64,000 nt of DNA from Haematospirillum jordaniae (GCF_001611975.1 NZ_CP014525.1:550001-614000), one strand, 5' to 3'. Numbered from the stretch's first letter, positions 16,048 through 24,962 are shown. Numbers and translations: made by a program. Notes: generated by a model from the sequence alone, not told the origin.

Positions 16048-16613
16048 GGCACCGTCCGTATACGGCAGGGATCCAGAAGGTATCGGACGGTCGGCGGAAG
16101 AATATGTCTTGAACCGCTTTCGCTCGCAGTACCACGGTTCTCGAACCAGTTTGCCACCAGCAGCAACATGGCATGCCGCAAGGCCGGATCGACATCACGC
16201 CGGTCGCTGTAGCCCGCCGTAAAGTCAACCAGAACAGCATCCGGGCGTCCGGATGCTGTTTGTGGCCAGCAGTGGCCCGGCGCGGGCATAATGGCCGACG
16301 GGCACCCATGTCCAATCTGCCAGCATTCCGGGGGAAGAACCCTCTGCCTGCCTCCGGAATCGATACAGCTCAGGGCATCCACACTCTGCAGGGGTGGGCA
16401 GGGAAGCTCGATCCGTGGAGGGAAGCTGTCGAGAAGAAGACGCCACTTCCGGGCAGACAAGGCCCGTCCGCAGTATTGTTCGACCTGCCGTCGCGCCACG
16501 GACAGCAAGGATGCGATATAATCGTCCTCGGCGGTATGATCCACACGCAGATGTATCTTGGCATCCGACAGGGATACCGGCTCTGTTTCCGGCGCCTGTA
16601 TCTCAATCAGCAT
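16044..16613 (-). CDS. Head-tail connector protein (HK97 gp6-like)
   Basis: About 189 residues from ATG 16613 with GGGGAG upstream; the open frame to 16766 overlaps the preceding small gene. The N-terminal SLSDAKIHLRVDHTAEDDYIASLL and ARRQVEQYCGRAL are the signature of phage connector proteins of the gp6 family. It forms a ring under the portal. The C-terminal half, with ALRHAMLLLVANWFENRG, is also typical. Confidence 0.88.
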   Translation of the reverse strand: MLIEIQAPETEPVSLSDAKIHLRVDHTAEDDYIASLLSVARRQVEQYCGRALSARKWRLLLDSFPPRIELPCPPLQSVDALSCIDSGGRQRVLPPECWQIGHGCPSAIMPAPGHCWPQTASGRPDAVLVDFTAGYSDRRDVDPALRHAMLLLVANWFENRGTASESGSRHILPPTVRYLLDPCRIRTVP

Positions 16614-16806
16614 GACGGCTCCCCCTGCGTGTGCGGGGCTTTGCCTCGACGGGATCTGCCCCTGTGTCCACAGGCAGTTCCTCCAGGGCCCCCAGCCGGA
16701 CAAGATGAAAGGCATCGGCAGCAGACATGGAACGGGACTCTCCTTCGCGGTAGAAGCGGTCACCATCCATGGCCCGCAGAACCCGGTAGTGTTTTGTTGT
16801 GCTCAT
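16603..16806 (-). CDS. Small head-module protein of unknown function
   Basis: A 67-residue protein from ATG 16806; the frame upstream of this overlaps the capsid gene and a terminator. It has one compact motif (YRVLRAMDGDRFYREGESRSM then DAFHLVRLGALEEL) and a basic tail. Short proteins of this shape often sit between capsid and connector genes in HK97-like phages. I cannot assign a role. Confidence 0.6.
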   Translation of the reverse strand: MSTTKHYRVLRAMDGDRFYREGESRSMSAADAFHLVRLGALEELPVDTGADPVEAKPRTRRGSRHAD

Positions 16807-16819
16807 CGGTTCCCCAATG

Positions 16820-16846
16820 AAAAAGGCCGGGCTGTCAAACCCGGCC
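16820..16846 (-). terminator. Terminator after the capsid gene
   Basis: Seven-bp GC stem (16825-16831 with 16840-16846), eight-base loop, then five T on the minus strand. It lies just after the capsid stop and would raise capsid mRNA relative to downstream genes. Confidence 0.8.
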
Positions 16847-16852
16847 TTCTCC

Positions 16853-18121
16853 TCAGTCAATGCGGCCAAAATCACCGTATATGAAGGCTTCCGGCCTATA
16901 GACAGCCAGTGCCAGCCGTTCCTCGCACAGGATGGTGACGCGGTTATGAATGAAGTCATCACCGTGTTCCGTTGCGACCTCGACACGGACGTGCCAGCGA
17001 TCAAAGACCTGTGCGCCCAGGCGGAACGCCCCGGTCAGGAATTTGTCAACGCCAATTGCCTGCGTTGTAACGACGGGTAACCCCCACAATGTTGGCGTTG
17101 CGCTTCCCTGCGGGTTCCCGATGAGATAACGCCCCTGCGAGTCCTTGAGGGTTTCGATCCAGGCCCAATCCACCGGGTTGAGCACATGCGCCGTTGCTGG
17201 ATATTCAGCCAGCGCGGCCTGCAGCATGGCCAGGCGCATTACATCAATGCTGGTTGCTTTTTCCATGGTGATCGGGGCGCTGTAGGCTTTTGCCTGCGGG
17301 ATAATGCCCAGCAGGTTCTGACCGGTCCCGTCTCCGTTCAGAAGCTGGGCCTCTTCCTTGTACGCCAGTCCGTATCGCAGGCGACCGTCGATGTAGGACG
17401 CCAGCTGTGCCGCGTCATCCAGAATTTGGCGTGACGCTTTCATATAGTGCCCGATGACCTTTGCCGTGGTGTTCACAAGGTCAAATTTGATGGAAGACTG
17501 GGGCACCGCCTCAGTCTCGGCCACCATGCCTGCCTGGTTTGTGAAACCGGTTTCGCGGACATATTCGAGGGTATTGCCATCCATCTGCCCCGGCGTGATG
17601 AGATCCCTGATCGTCATACGCCGTTCCGGTGCGGCAATGATATCAGGCAGGCGGGTGTTGGTTACAAGCCTGCCCGCAGAGCCCGCTGCATCCGTTGTTG
17701 CAGACGTTATGGTGCTCTTGAAGACCATATCAACCTTGCCGCGCTTGCTCTGCGAATCAAGGAATTCACGGATCTTGCTGTCCGCGACAAAGGTCTGTCC
17801 AAGCGAGGTATCACAAGTATTTCCACCAGGTCCGGACAGGCGGACCATCTTCTGCTCCATGCCTGCCAGTTGCTCCTGCAGGGCATTCATCTTGATCAGG
17901 GCCTCGTCAGCCTTTTCCTGGACTGATCCGGAAAGCTTCCCGTTCGCCTGAACTTCAGACAGGGCCTTCTCTGCGATAGAGCGGGCCTCGTCCAGGGATT
18001 TGCTGAAAGACGCCTTGACCTCGGCAGCCAGGGCCTCAACACTTTTTCCTGCCGAGGGATGCCCTTCATTTGCCATGTCGCGGCATATGCGGTCAGAACG
18101 CTTCCACACGCATGCGCTCAT
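16853..18121 (-). CDS. Major capsid protein, HK97 fold
   Basis: A 422-residue capsid protein. The first ~110 residues are a charged helical delta domain (scaffold) expected to be removed by the protease encoded upstream. The fold follows with TRLPDIIAAPERRMTIRDLI, MKASRQILDDAAQLASYIDGRL and VVTTQAIGVDKFLTGAFRLGAQ. The start at 18121 overlaps the protease stop (ATGA) and has an AAAGGA ribosome site; an alternative is 18076. Confidence 0.93.
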   Translation of the reverse strand: MSACVWKRSDRICRDMANEGHPSAGKSVEALAAEVKASFSKSLDEARSIAEKALSEVQANGKLSGSVQEKADEALIKMNALQEQLAGMEQKMVRLSGPGGNTCDTSLGQTFVADSKIREFLDSQSKRGKVDMVFKSTITSATTDAAGSAGRLVTNTRLPDIIAAPERRMTIRDLITPGQMDGNTLEYVRETGFTNQAGMVAETEAVPQSSIKFDLVNTTAKVIGHYMKASRQILDDAAQLASYIDGRLRYGLAYKEEAQLLNGDGTGQNLLGIIPQAKAYSAPITMEKATSIDVMRLAMLQAALAEYPATAHVLNPVDWAWIETLKDSQGRYLIGNPQGSATPTLWGLPVVTTQAIGVDKFLTGAFRLGAQVFDRWHVRVEVATEHGDDFIHNRVTILCEERLALAVYRPEAFIYGDFGRID

Positions 18122-18798
18122 AGTACTGAATCCTTTTCATTGTGCTGTTTCAGAAGAGCCTGAAGAAACGCTGCTTCTGTTTCTGTGCTGTCTCCGGGTT
18201 CCCCCCGAAGCAGCGGAGCCGCCTTGCTGGCAATTGCCGTGGCAAGACTTTTCGCAAATCCTGCCTCCCGCAGGTATGCCTCGAATTCCCGGGTTGTCGG
18301 TGTTTTCCCTGCCGCAAGAGCGGACTTGACCCCCGTGACACGTGCCTCTGTATTCATGGGCATCGTGACCAGCGAGATTTCGTGAAGATCCACCTCTTTC
18401 AGGCGCTGGAAAGATCCCCGTGATCCCTTTTCCGGCTGCCCTCCTCCCCAGGGAATGGTGTACCCGATCGACAGGCCACCAATTGCGCCAGCCTTGAGTA
18501 ATCCGTACGCCCTTCGGGCCAGGGGATCATGCTCCAGCAGGAGCTGCCCCCTGACGTGCAATCCCTTGTTGTCCTCGGCAATGTCCGTCCAAATTCCGAC
18601 CGGTTCCTTCTGGTCATGTTGCCACAGCAGGGGAATGACTTTTCCCTCTGCCTTTGCCCTTGCCAGGCTATCCCTGAAGGCTCCGGCCTCGACACAGTCA
18701 CCTCCCTGGTCGACGTTGCCAAAAACGGATGCATAGCCTTCGAATGTGCCAGCTTCACCCATAGTCTTGGTCATGAAGCGACAGTCACGTACCCGCAT
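18118..18798 (-). CDS. Prohead protease, HK97 family
   Basis: About 226 residues from ATG 18798 with GGAG upstream; the frame to 18918 overlaps the portal gene. Family marks are GTFEGYASVFGNVDQGGDCVE, LLWQHDQKEPVG with the catalytic His, GGLSIGY with the catalytic Ser, and EVDLHEISLVTMPMNTEA. It cleaves the capsid delta domain and itself during maturation. It is co-translated with portal and capsid. Confidence 0.93.
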   Translation of the reverse strand: MRVRDCRFMTKTMGEAGTFEGYASVFGNVDQGGDCVEAGAFRDSLARAKAEGKVIPLLWQHDQKEPVGIWTDIAEDNKGLHVRGQLLLEHDPLARRAYGLLKAGAIGGLSIGYTIPWGGGQPEKGSRGSFQRLKEVDLHEISLVTMPMNTEARVTGVKSALAAGKTPTTREFEAYLREAGFAKSLATAIASKAAPLLRGEPGDSTETEAAFLQALLKQHNEKDSVL

Positions 18799-20017
18799 GG
18801 CGGTTCTCCGATCTTTGTGTCCCCGGGATTGCCATCCCCAGAGGAACGTTCTGCATTTGTGTTCGTGGAACATCTCCGCCGTGAACCGGCGGCAGATTTT
18901 CGAGGGCACGGGCTTCATTGACCGTCAGCACACCGGATCCCAGAAGGGCCGTGTAAAACTCGGCCCGTGCCCGGCTGTCACCGCGCAACAGTCCCTCTAT
19001 GTTGAACTCGACCGTAATGCCGGAAGCCCTGTCAGCCGCTGTCAGCAGCTGCTTCATGATGGCCTGCTCAATCCGCTTCAGCCTTCGCCGCAGTGTGAAC
19101 TTCTGGAACCCGAGTATCTGTTGCTCAAGCCCTGATCCCCATGAGGTGGATTTCTCCGTGTGCCCCACCATGAAGGGGGGCACGCCGAAGAACCGGCATA
19201 TTTCCTCCACCGAGAAGGAACGGGACTGGAGCATCTGCGCATCTTCCGGGTTGAGCGTGACCTGATCCCAGCGCACGCCGCCTTCCAGAATCATCGGTCG
19301 CCCCGCAGCCATCGCCCCGCTGAACTTTGATGCCAGTCTTGCTTCAGCCGTTGTGTACTGCTCGTCGGTCAGAAACCGGTCAAAGGTCAATGTTCCGGAT
19401 GGCCGCAGCCCATTGGCAAACGTTGCGCCTGCCGCCCGGTCAATCGCCATGGCCAGACCAAAGACATGCCGCCCACTGGACAAGGTCGACACCCCGCCCA
19501 GTGGTCCGCCACCAAAACCACGGATGTGAAACATCCCGGTTTCATCAACAGTAAATGCCTGTCCATTCTCCGACCATTGATAGGCCAATCCCCCGTGCGG
19601 CTGCCGGGTTACCGTGACCAGTGCCGGATTGACAGGGGTCAGGCTGACCAGCCGTCCGTTGATGCTGTCCTTCCGGGCAAACGCATTCCCCCACAGTTCG
19701 ATGCTGAAGCACATGTACTCCCAGAAATCCACCGCTGTCTGGTCCGCATTCGGGCTGTCGTGCAGGATCCGGTAGAGGGAATGCTCCCGGGCTGCCGTTC
19801 TCTGTCCAGCCGACCCCGTGCGGTATACCGTCAGCGGCAGCGAGGCGATGGTACCGGCAAGAAGGTTGGTACAAGCCCAGACGGCGGACAGCATCAGGGA
19901 GTTGCTCCCGTTTACGACCTCCCCGGCATGGCTTGCAGGCCCTGTTGACCAGCCTGTGGGCTTTTCCGGCGACAGGCTTCGGCCAAGGAAGCCAAATGCC
20001 TTTCTCAATAGTTTCAC
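18785..20017 (-). CDS. Portal protein, HK97 family
   Basis: A 410-residue portal subunit with a GTG start overlapping the terminase stop. Conserved parts are VWACTNLLAGTIASLPLTVY, LYRILHDSPNADQTAVDFWEYM and the wing/clip region FFGVPPFMVGHTEKSTSWGSG. Twelve copies form the DNA entry vertex. The downstream overlap with the protease is 14 bases. Confidence 0.93.
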   Translation of the reverse strand: MKLLRKAFGFLGRSLSPEKPTGWSTGPASHAGEVVNGSNSLMLSAVWACTNLLAGTIASLPLTVYRTGSAGQRTAAREHSLYRILHDSPNADQTAVDFWEYMCFSIELWGNAFARKDSINGRLVSLTPVNPALVTVTRQPHGGLAYQWSENGQAFTVDETGMFHIRGFGGGPLGGVSTLSSGRHVFGLAMAIDRAAGATFANGLRPSGTLTFDRFLTDEQYTTAEARLASKFSGAMAAGRPMILEGGVRWDQVTLNPEDAQMLQSRSFSVEEICRFFGVPPFMVGHTEKSTSWGSGLEQQILGFQKFTLRRRLKRIEQAIMKQLLTAADRASGITVEFNIEGLLRGDSRARAEFYTALLGSGVLTVNEARALENLPPVHGGDVPRTQMQNVPLGMAIPGTQRSENRHAGT

Positions 20018-21759
20018 GGCTCACCTGCCAACCTTGCGAAGTAGTCATCAATGCTGCCGCCCCTCTCTTCCTTTGGAAGCGTGGCGCGTCCAAGGGCCAT
20101 GATCAGGGCGACAATTCCGTCAATCTTTTCAGCGGACTTGTTCTTGGCGGGCTTCATGTTGCCCGCCGGATCTTCAAGAACCACAACGTTGCTTGCCATC
20201 CAGCGCAGAACCGGATTGCCCCCGTGCGCGAGCTGCCCGGAAATGACCAGTTTCTCCAGCTCGCGCGTGGGCGTTGCCATGCTGATGAACCCCTGTCCGA
20301 ACGGCACCATGGTCAGGCCGTCATCCATAAGTTCGGTCACCAGCTGCGACGAGTTGTACCGGTCATAGGCCACCTCACGCAGGTCAAACATATCGGCTGC
20401 TGCCGTGATGCCATCACGAACGGCGCGGTAATCAACCACGTTTCCCGGTGTTGCCTGGATGTGGCCCTGATCATGCCAGATGTCATAAGGCACCCGGTCC
20501 GACCGGACCCGACGTTCGATGTTTTCGGCGGGAACCCAGAACCGGGTCAGAACCTTCCACCGTTCACCGTCTGTAACCGGGGGAAAGACAAGGACAAAAG
20601 CGGTAATGTCTGTTGTGGTCGACAGGTCAAGGCCGCCGTAACATTCCCGACCGGCCAGAACGTCGGGGTCAACGGTCTCACAGGATTCATCCCATGCATC
20701 AATGTCCAGCCATGATCCGGCCCCGTCACTCCAGATGTTCAGGTGCAACCGCTTGAAGGCGTTTTGTGCAGCCGGAAGGTGACGGGCCTTTTCCACCTTG
20801 CGCTGCAGGTCGTCGATTTTCACCGATACACCCAGCCCGGGATTGGCTTTTGCCCAGACCGACGGATCGGACCAGTCGTCATCCTCGTCAATGGTAAAGA
20901 TCACGGCAAAGAAGCTGTCGTCCTCGACAATGCCTTCCAGAACCTTGCAGGCGTAGTCACGCAGCTCCCGGCAGACGGACAGCTTGTTCCGGCCTGCTGT
21001 TGTAATGGCGTAGATCAACGGTTGATGCCGCGCCCCGGTTGCCGTCTCCAGCACGTCCCACAGGTCTCTCGACTTGTGGGCATGCAGTTCGTCGATGATG
21101 GCGCAGTGAATATTCAGCCCGTCCAGTGAATCGCTGTCCGCCCCCAGAGGCTCAAACTTTGATCCAAGGGCCGGAACATTCATGTTGGCGGCGAACACCC
21201 GTGTCCGGGCGCGCAGTTCAGGGCTGGCCAGAACCATGCTGCGGGCCTCGCCCCAGACAATCTTGGCCTGGTCTTTCTTGGTTGCAGCGGAATAAACCTC
21301 GGCACCGTATTCGCCGTCCGCCGTGGTCATGTAAAGACCGATCCCGGCCAGACGGGTTGATTTCCCGTTTTTGCGCGGCTCCTCGTCGTATACGGTGCGG
21401 AACCTCCGGCTTCCGTCCTTCCGCTTCCAGCCAAAGACAGACCCGACGATGAACGCTTGCCATTGCTGCAGGACAAAAGGCTTTTTTGCGAATTCGCCCT
21501 TGGAATGCCTCAGGTACTTCTCAAAGAACGCGTATATCCGCTCTTCGGCCTCGTAGTCGAACCACAGGCCCCGCTGGTGCCCGCACTCCAGATCGCGCAG
21601 GTGCCGGGCACAGGCCAGTTTGATCCACCTGCAGGCAGGGACTGTTCCAGCGGTGACAGCGCGGGCATATGTTTCGGCATGGCTTTTAGTGGACCGGAGC
21701 GGTTCCATAGCCGAAGAAGGTATCGGCTTGGGAGGTTCCTTGTGATGCTGTTTGGTCAT
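20014..21759 (-). CDS. Terminase large subunit
   Basis: A 581-residue packaging motor. The N-terminal ATPase has FRTVYDEEPRKNGKSTRLAGIGL (Walker-type motif) and CAIIDELHAHKSRDLWDVL (Walker B and coupling region). The nuclease half has GGLDLSTTTDITAFVLVF, with the metal-binding Asp of GLDLS, and a later YDRYNSSQLVTELMDDG. It belongs to the HK97-like TerL group. The gene overlaps the small subunit by 74 bases. Confidence 0.94.
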   Translation of the reverse strand: MTKQHHKEPPKPIPSSAMEPLRSTKSHAETYARAVTAGTVPACRWIKLACARHLRDLECGHQRGLWFDYEAEERIYAFFEKYLRHSKGEFAKKPFVLQQWQAFIVGSVFGWKRKDGSRRFRTVYDEEPRKNGKSTRLAGIGLYMTTADGEYGAEVYSAATKKDQAKIVWGEARSMVLASPELRARTRVFAANMNVPALGSKFEPLGADSDSLDGLNIHCAIIDELHAHKSRDLWDVLETATGARHQPLIYAITTAGRNKLSVCRELRDYACKVLEGIVEDDSFFAVIFTIDEDDDWSDPSVWAKANPGLGVSVKIDDLQRKVEKARHLPAAQNAFKRLHLNIWSDGAGSWLDIDAWDESCETVDPDVLAGRECYGGLDLSTTTDITAFVLVFPPVTDGERWKVLTRFWVPAENIERRVRSDRVPYDIWHDQGHIQATPGNVVDYRAVRDGITAAADMFDLREVAYDRYNSSQLVTELMDDGLTMVPFGQGFISMATPTRELEKLVISGQLAHGGNPVLRWMASNVVVLEDPAGNMKPAKNKSAEKIDGIVALIMALGRATLPKEERGGSIDDYFARLAGEP

Positions 21760-22264
21760 CGGACTTTACGCTTGGTGCAATGTCAAAGCCCGGCAGCATC
21801 AACTGCACGCCGTTGTTGGCATGCGCGGTCGCTACCCGGGCACGGGACAGGGGAGCCAGGCCAAATTCCTTGGTAATGCGCAGAATGGTCTTCTCGGCTT
21901 CGGCGGCAATTTTCACTTCCGGGCGTACACGGTCCATTTCCCCGTGTTTGCTTGCCGTGGTGTAGGTTGCACCTTTCTCTGCCACGACCTGCTGCGCCCG
22001 GACATAGGTTGCTGTTGCCTGGCACAGCATCGCCAGATTGATGCTGTCGATCGGGGACAGGATACGCATGCTGACAAGATCAGCAGCCAGCCGTGTCCAC
22101 TCTGCCCGCGCAAACGCATCAACCAGCCAGCAAGGAGGGGAAGGAACATCCGGTCCCGGACAACGGCTGCTGTCGGTTGTGGATGTATCCGGATGAGGAT
22201 TCTTCTTCCTGACACGGCTTCCACATAACTTTTTCTCTGCAGGCGTTTTGGCTCTGCGTCCCAT
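21686..22264 (-). CDS. Terminase small subunit, P27 family
   Basis: About 192 residues from ATG 22264 with GAGGG upstream. The N-terminus GRRAKTPAEKKLCGSRVRKKNP and the middle WTRLAADLVSMRILSPIDSINLAMLCQA are typical of P27-type TerS. It recognises the packaging site and loads the large subunit. The C-terminus is extended and overlaps the TerL start. Confidence 0.87.
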   Translation of the reverse strand: MGRRAKTPAEKKLCGSRVRKKNPHPDTSTTDSSRCPGPDVPSPPCWLVDAFARAEWTRLAADLVSMRILSPIDSINLAMLCQATATYVRAQQVVAEKGATYTTASKHGEMDRVRPEVKIAAEAEKTILRITKEFGLAPLSRARVATAHANNGVQLMLPGFDIAPSVKSDDQTASQGTSQADTFFGYGTAPVH

Positions 22265-22385
22265 AACAGGCCCTCGTGTGCCGAAAAAATAATTTCTGAA
22301 ATTTCGTCCAAGCGTGATCATGGAGGGGCGCATGGTCTACAGGGGAGGACCGCCCGTAATCGACCGGCCCCCCTCCCTGTCTGTC

Positions 22386-23168
22386 CTACACGCCGCTGAC
22401 AGCGATATCGTGATACCAGACGGTTCCCATCCGGACTTTATGCAGGCCACGGGTGACAACCTCGCGCCCGAAAGCGGTCATGGTCACAGCGCTGTGTCCG
22501 TTTTTGTCGCACCATGTCTTGTAAAGCCGGTAAAAGGCCGAAGCCTGTATACGACTGCCTACAGCCTCGACCACGGTTTCACGCAAAAAGGCCGCGACCG
22601 AAGTTTCGCCCGCTGACGCCTCCACCGCGCGGACAATGTCATCGACCTGTGGCAAGGGCGCTTTGTTCCAGATGTACTGCGCCGCCGGGCGACCCCACGT
22701 GGACCGACACTCGCTGACCAGGGCAATCCAGGTCCGCAGATCCGAACGGTCCATGTTTGCGACCGAAACATCCGGCCTCTCCGGCTCGGCATCAATGTGG
22801 TAGCAACCGGTCATGCGGATCGAGGGAAGGACTTCGCCGACAACCCATTCCTCGAACCGCTCCGCTGCCGGAAGCCGTGACCGCATGATCAGACGGTATA
22901 CATCGCGTTCGGGGATAATTGTGACATTCGGGTTTCCCGAAATACCGTCGCGATCCGCGACGGTACTCAGATTGATCAAGGTGGCCGCTTTGCAGTGCTT
23001 GGCGATAGCATCCCGCGGGTTACTGTATCCCAGAACATCGCATACATCCTTGGCCACGAACCATGGCTCGCCGTTTTCATCGACGATGGTGCGGACATTG
23101 CAGCCCTCAAAAACGAAAGGGATCATGGTCACGCCGTTGCTTTCCGGGGTTGCATTGTTGCTATGCAT
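22386..23168 (-). CDS. BRO-family antirepressor-like protein
   Basis: A 260-residue protein. Residues ~14-115 form a BRO-N domain (VFEGCNVRTIVDENGEPWFVAKDVCDVLGY, then a MRSRLPAAERFEEWV helix). The C-terminal ~90 residues resemble the DNA-binding end of phage primase or antirepressor proteins (ASAFYRLYKTWCDKNGH, MTAFGREVVTRGLHKVR). BRO proteins act in phage regulation, often as antirepressors. It follows a shorter BRO paralogue. Confidence 0.85.
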   Translation of the reverse strand: MHSNNATPESNGVTMIPFVFEGCNVRTIVDENGEPWFVAKDVCDVLGYSNPRDAIAKHCKAATLINLSTVADRDGISGNPNVTIIPERDVYRLIMRSRLPAAERFEEWVVGEVLPSIRMTGCYHIDAEPERPDVSVANMDRSDLRTWIALVSECRSTWGRPAAQYIWNKAPLPQVDDIVRAVEASAGETSVAAFLRETVVEAVGSRIQASAFYRLYKTWCDKNGHSAVTMTAFGREVVTRGLHKVRMGTVWYHDIAVSGV

Positions 23169-23190
23169 TAGTTTTGTCCTTTTTCAGATT

Positions 23191-23538
23191 TTACAGGGTG
23201 ACGGGTAAAAACGTATTGATCTTGCTGGCGATCCATTTCTCGAACCGCTCAGCGCCGGGGAGCCGTGAACGCATGACCAGACGACAAACGTCCTGCTCCG
23301 GTATGATGATCATTTCCTGCAAGCCTCCCTGCGTAGGGATTTGGGCCTTTCGGCGTGCTTTACAGTGGGCACGAACAGCATCTGCGGTCCGCTCATACCC
23401 AAGGATCGTGGCGATATCCTTGGCCACGAACCACGGCTCGCCGTTTTTATCGATCAAGGTACGGATACGGCAGTCTTCGAAGACAAAGAGGTCCGTTACG
23501 GCCCCGTTGTTTTCCGGGGGCGCATTGCTGTGATGCAT
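23191..23538 (-). CDS. Short BRO-N protein
   Basis: A 115-residue protein that is BRO-N domain only (LFVFEDCRIRTLIDKNGEPWF, then VAKDIATILGY and CRLVMRSRLPGAERFEKWI). It is a paralogue of the adjacent 260-residue protein, so the pair probably arose by tandem duplication and loss of the C-terminal domain. It may compete with or modulate the longer form. Confidence 0.8.
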   Translation of the reverse strand: MHHSNAPPENNGAVTDLFVFEDCRIRTLIDKNGEPWFVAKDIATILGYERTADAVRAHCKARRKAQIPTQGGLQEMIIIPEQDVCRLVMRSRLPGAERFEKWIASKINTFLPVTL

Positions 23539-23553
23539 TGATTTTATCCTTAT

Positions 23554-23982
23554 TCAGGAATGAAAGGGCGCCACGGGATAGTGGTCAGCCCGGACTCTGT
23601 CAAAGCCGTAGTACGTCCCGCCGAGTGCGGCGCTGTGGACCGATGCCGCCTGCTCCAGAACACCCAGCATCGAGACCACCAGCCGACAGGCCCGGCTGAT
23701 CAGGGCATCGGGGTCCGCGTCGCCCGCTTCATCTTCCAAGGCGGACAGGATCCCGAATACGGCGAGGCCCTGTGCCAGTGCGCCGTCAAGGCTGGTTGCC
23801 CGGGCGTGGCTGATGCGGTGCTCCAGCTGGTCGATCAGGGCTGTTTTGTCCGGATCCAGCGGGGCCTGATGCATGGCGACGCGGGTTACCGTGGCCAGCT
23901 GGCGGGCCAGCACAACGACCGGGTCGGACCGAACAGGGAAAAATGCAGGGAGAGTGGGCGCAAACGTAGCCTGTTCGCTCAT
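23554..23982 (-). CDS. Unknown phage protein, copy 1 of an inverted pair
   Basis: A 142-residue helical protein that I do not recognise. About 105 residues (from DPVVVLARQLATVTRVAMHQ to SAALGGTYYG) are about 95 percent identical to the protein at 35521-35919 on the other strand. Only the ends differ. The start MSEQATFAPTL overlaps by four bases the stop of a small ORF that lies in a tandem repeat. The first codons are themselves part of that repeat. Its place between the HNH and BRO genes suggests an early function. Confidence 0.75.
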   Translation of the reverse strand: MSEQATFAPTLPAFFPVRSDPVVVLARQLATVTRVAMHQAPLDPDKTALIDQLEHRISHARATSLDGALAQGLAVFGILSALEDEAGDADPDALISRACRLVVSMLGVLEQAASVHSAALGGTYYGFDRVRADHYPVAPFHS

Positions 23983-24583
23983 CGCGAACCTCCTTTTGAT
24001 CGGGTTGAAAACCCGACCACCGCGCTGTCAAACGTGGTGGCCGGACGCACAGGATTGACAGTACCGCCAAAAGGTAAACGGCGAACCCGAAGGTTCTCCT
24101 GCACGCCCGACCATAGGAAAACCGCGCTGTTACGGGCGCGGTTCGGACGCCTTTTGTTATGCGGGCTGTCAAACCCGGCTGTGGAATTTGCCACAACGCG
24201 GTCAGGTTCGCCCACAGCGCCACGGCTTGTCAATGGCTTTTGCCGTCGCCGTAACCGGATTTCCCAGAGAGTGGGCGCAAACGTAGCCTGTTCGCTCATC
24301 GCGAACCTCCTTTTGATCGAGTTGAAAACCCGACCACCGCGCTGCTAAACGTGGTGGCCGGACGCACAGGATTAGCAGTACCGCCAAAAGGTAAACGGCG
24401 AACCCGAAGGTTCTCCTGCACGCCCGACCATAGGAAAACCGCGCTGTTACGGGCGCGGTTCGGACGCCTTTTGTTGTGCGGGCTGCTAAACCCGGCTGTG
24501 GAATTTGCCACAACGCCGTCAGGTTTGCCCACAGCGCCACGGCTTGTCAATGGCTTTTGCCGTCGCCGTAACCGGATTTCCCA
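23951..24583. repeat. Tandem duplication, two units of ~316 bp
   Basis: Unit 1 is 23951-24266 and unit 2 is 24267-24583, nearly identical with a one-base indel. Each unit holds the first 11 codons of the 142-residue protein and the small ORF upstream of it. The far end of each unit matches the end of the HNH gene, so the duplication joined the gene start to the HNH end. Confidence 0.9.
23979..24299 (-). CDS. Small ORF of the AVFL/PFGG family, proximal copy
   Basis: A 106-codon frame that begins with the duplicated MSEQATFAPTL start and ends in a stop overlapping the ATG of the 142-residue gene (ATGA). The core reads RARNSAVFLWSGVQENLRVRRLPFGG and the end is STRSKGGSR. The same core motif occurs in the second copy and in both copies at 34.3-35.0 kb. 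It resembles short Ash or Icd-like phage ORFs. Another long frame overlaps it, so coding is not certain. Confidence 0.4.
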   Translation of the reverse strand: MSEQATFAPTLWEIRLRRRQKPLTSRGAVGEPDRVVANSTAGFDSPHNKRRPNRARNSAVFLWSGVQENLRVRRLPFGGTVNPVRPATTFDSAVVGFSTRSKGGSR

Positions 24584-24751
24584 GTCCGCCGTCCTGCCGG
24601 GCTGTTTTACGGTCGTGACAGACCTTGGCCATGGCCCGCCAGTTTCTGCGGCTCCAGAACAGGCCCTGGTCACCCCGGTGAGGGATGATGTGGTCCACCA
24701 CCGTTGCCGCCGCCACCCGCATGGCACCGCCGCCGCATGCCTCGCATTCAC
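24296..24751 (-). CDS. Small ORF of the AVFL/PFGG family, distal copy
   Basis: Same core as the proximal copy (AVFLWSGVQENLRVRRLPFGG, ending STRSKGGSR), with its stop overlapping the next MSEQ start by four bases. The open frame extends back inside the HNH gene in another frame, so the true start is probably close to the HNH stop at 24519. No convincing ribosome site decides it. Confidence 0.35.
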   Translation of the reverse strand: MNARHAAAVPCGWRRQRWWTTSSLTGVTRACSGAAETGGPWPRSVTTVKQPGRTADWEIRLRRRQKPLTSRGAVGKPDGVVANSTAGFSSPHNKRRPNRARNSAVFLWSGVQENLRVRRLPFGGTANPVRPATTFSSAVVGFSTRSKGGSR

Positions 24752-24962
24752 ACAGTGGATGTTCTTTCAGGAAAGCCAGACGGGCCGCACGCCAGCGGCT
24801 GCCATAGCCCCGCTTTGCCGCCGATCCGCGCAACCGGTCGTAAATCCGGCTGCTTGCACGTTGTTCCGCGTCTGCGGCTGTCTGGTGTACGTCGCAGAAG
24901 CGGCCAGACGTCAAGCGTCTGCAGCCACGCTGACAGCATGGTTTCTTGGGTGCCCAGGGCAT
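24519..24962 (-). CDS. HNH endonuclease
   Basis: About 147 residues from ATG 24962 (a TTG at 24983 is possible). Two zinc-type cysteine groups open the protein (CCQRGCRRLTSGRFC) and the HNH core follows: CECEACGGGA, VVDHIIPHRGD, FWSRRNWRAMAKVCHDRKT. Phage HNH proteins of this kind assist terminase in cutting concatemers at cos ends. Here it is separated from the terminase genes by the BRO block. Confidence 0.88.
   Translation of the reverse strand: MPWAPKKPCCQRGCRRLTSGRFCDVHQTAADAEQRASSRIYDRLRGSAAKRGYGSRWRAARLAFLKEHPLCECEACGGGAMRVAAATVVDHIIPHRGDQGLFWSRRNWRAMAKVCHDRKTARQDGGLGNPVTATAKAIDKPWRCGQT

Noticed and set aside
24202..24540. Alternative 112-codon frame overlapping the 24-kb repeat ORFs
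   Set aside because: It is open in both repeat units, but the motif shared with the 34-kb repeats and the ATGA overlap favour the other frame. It cannot be fully excluded.
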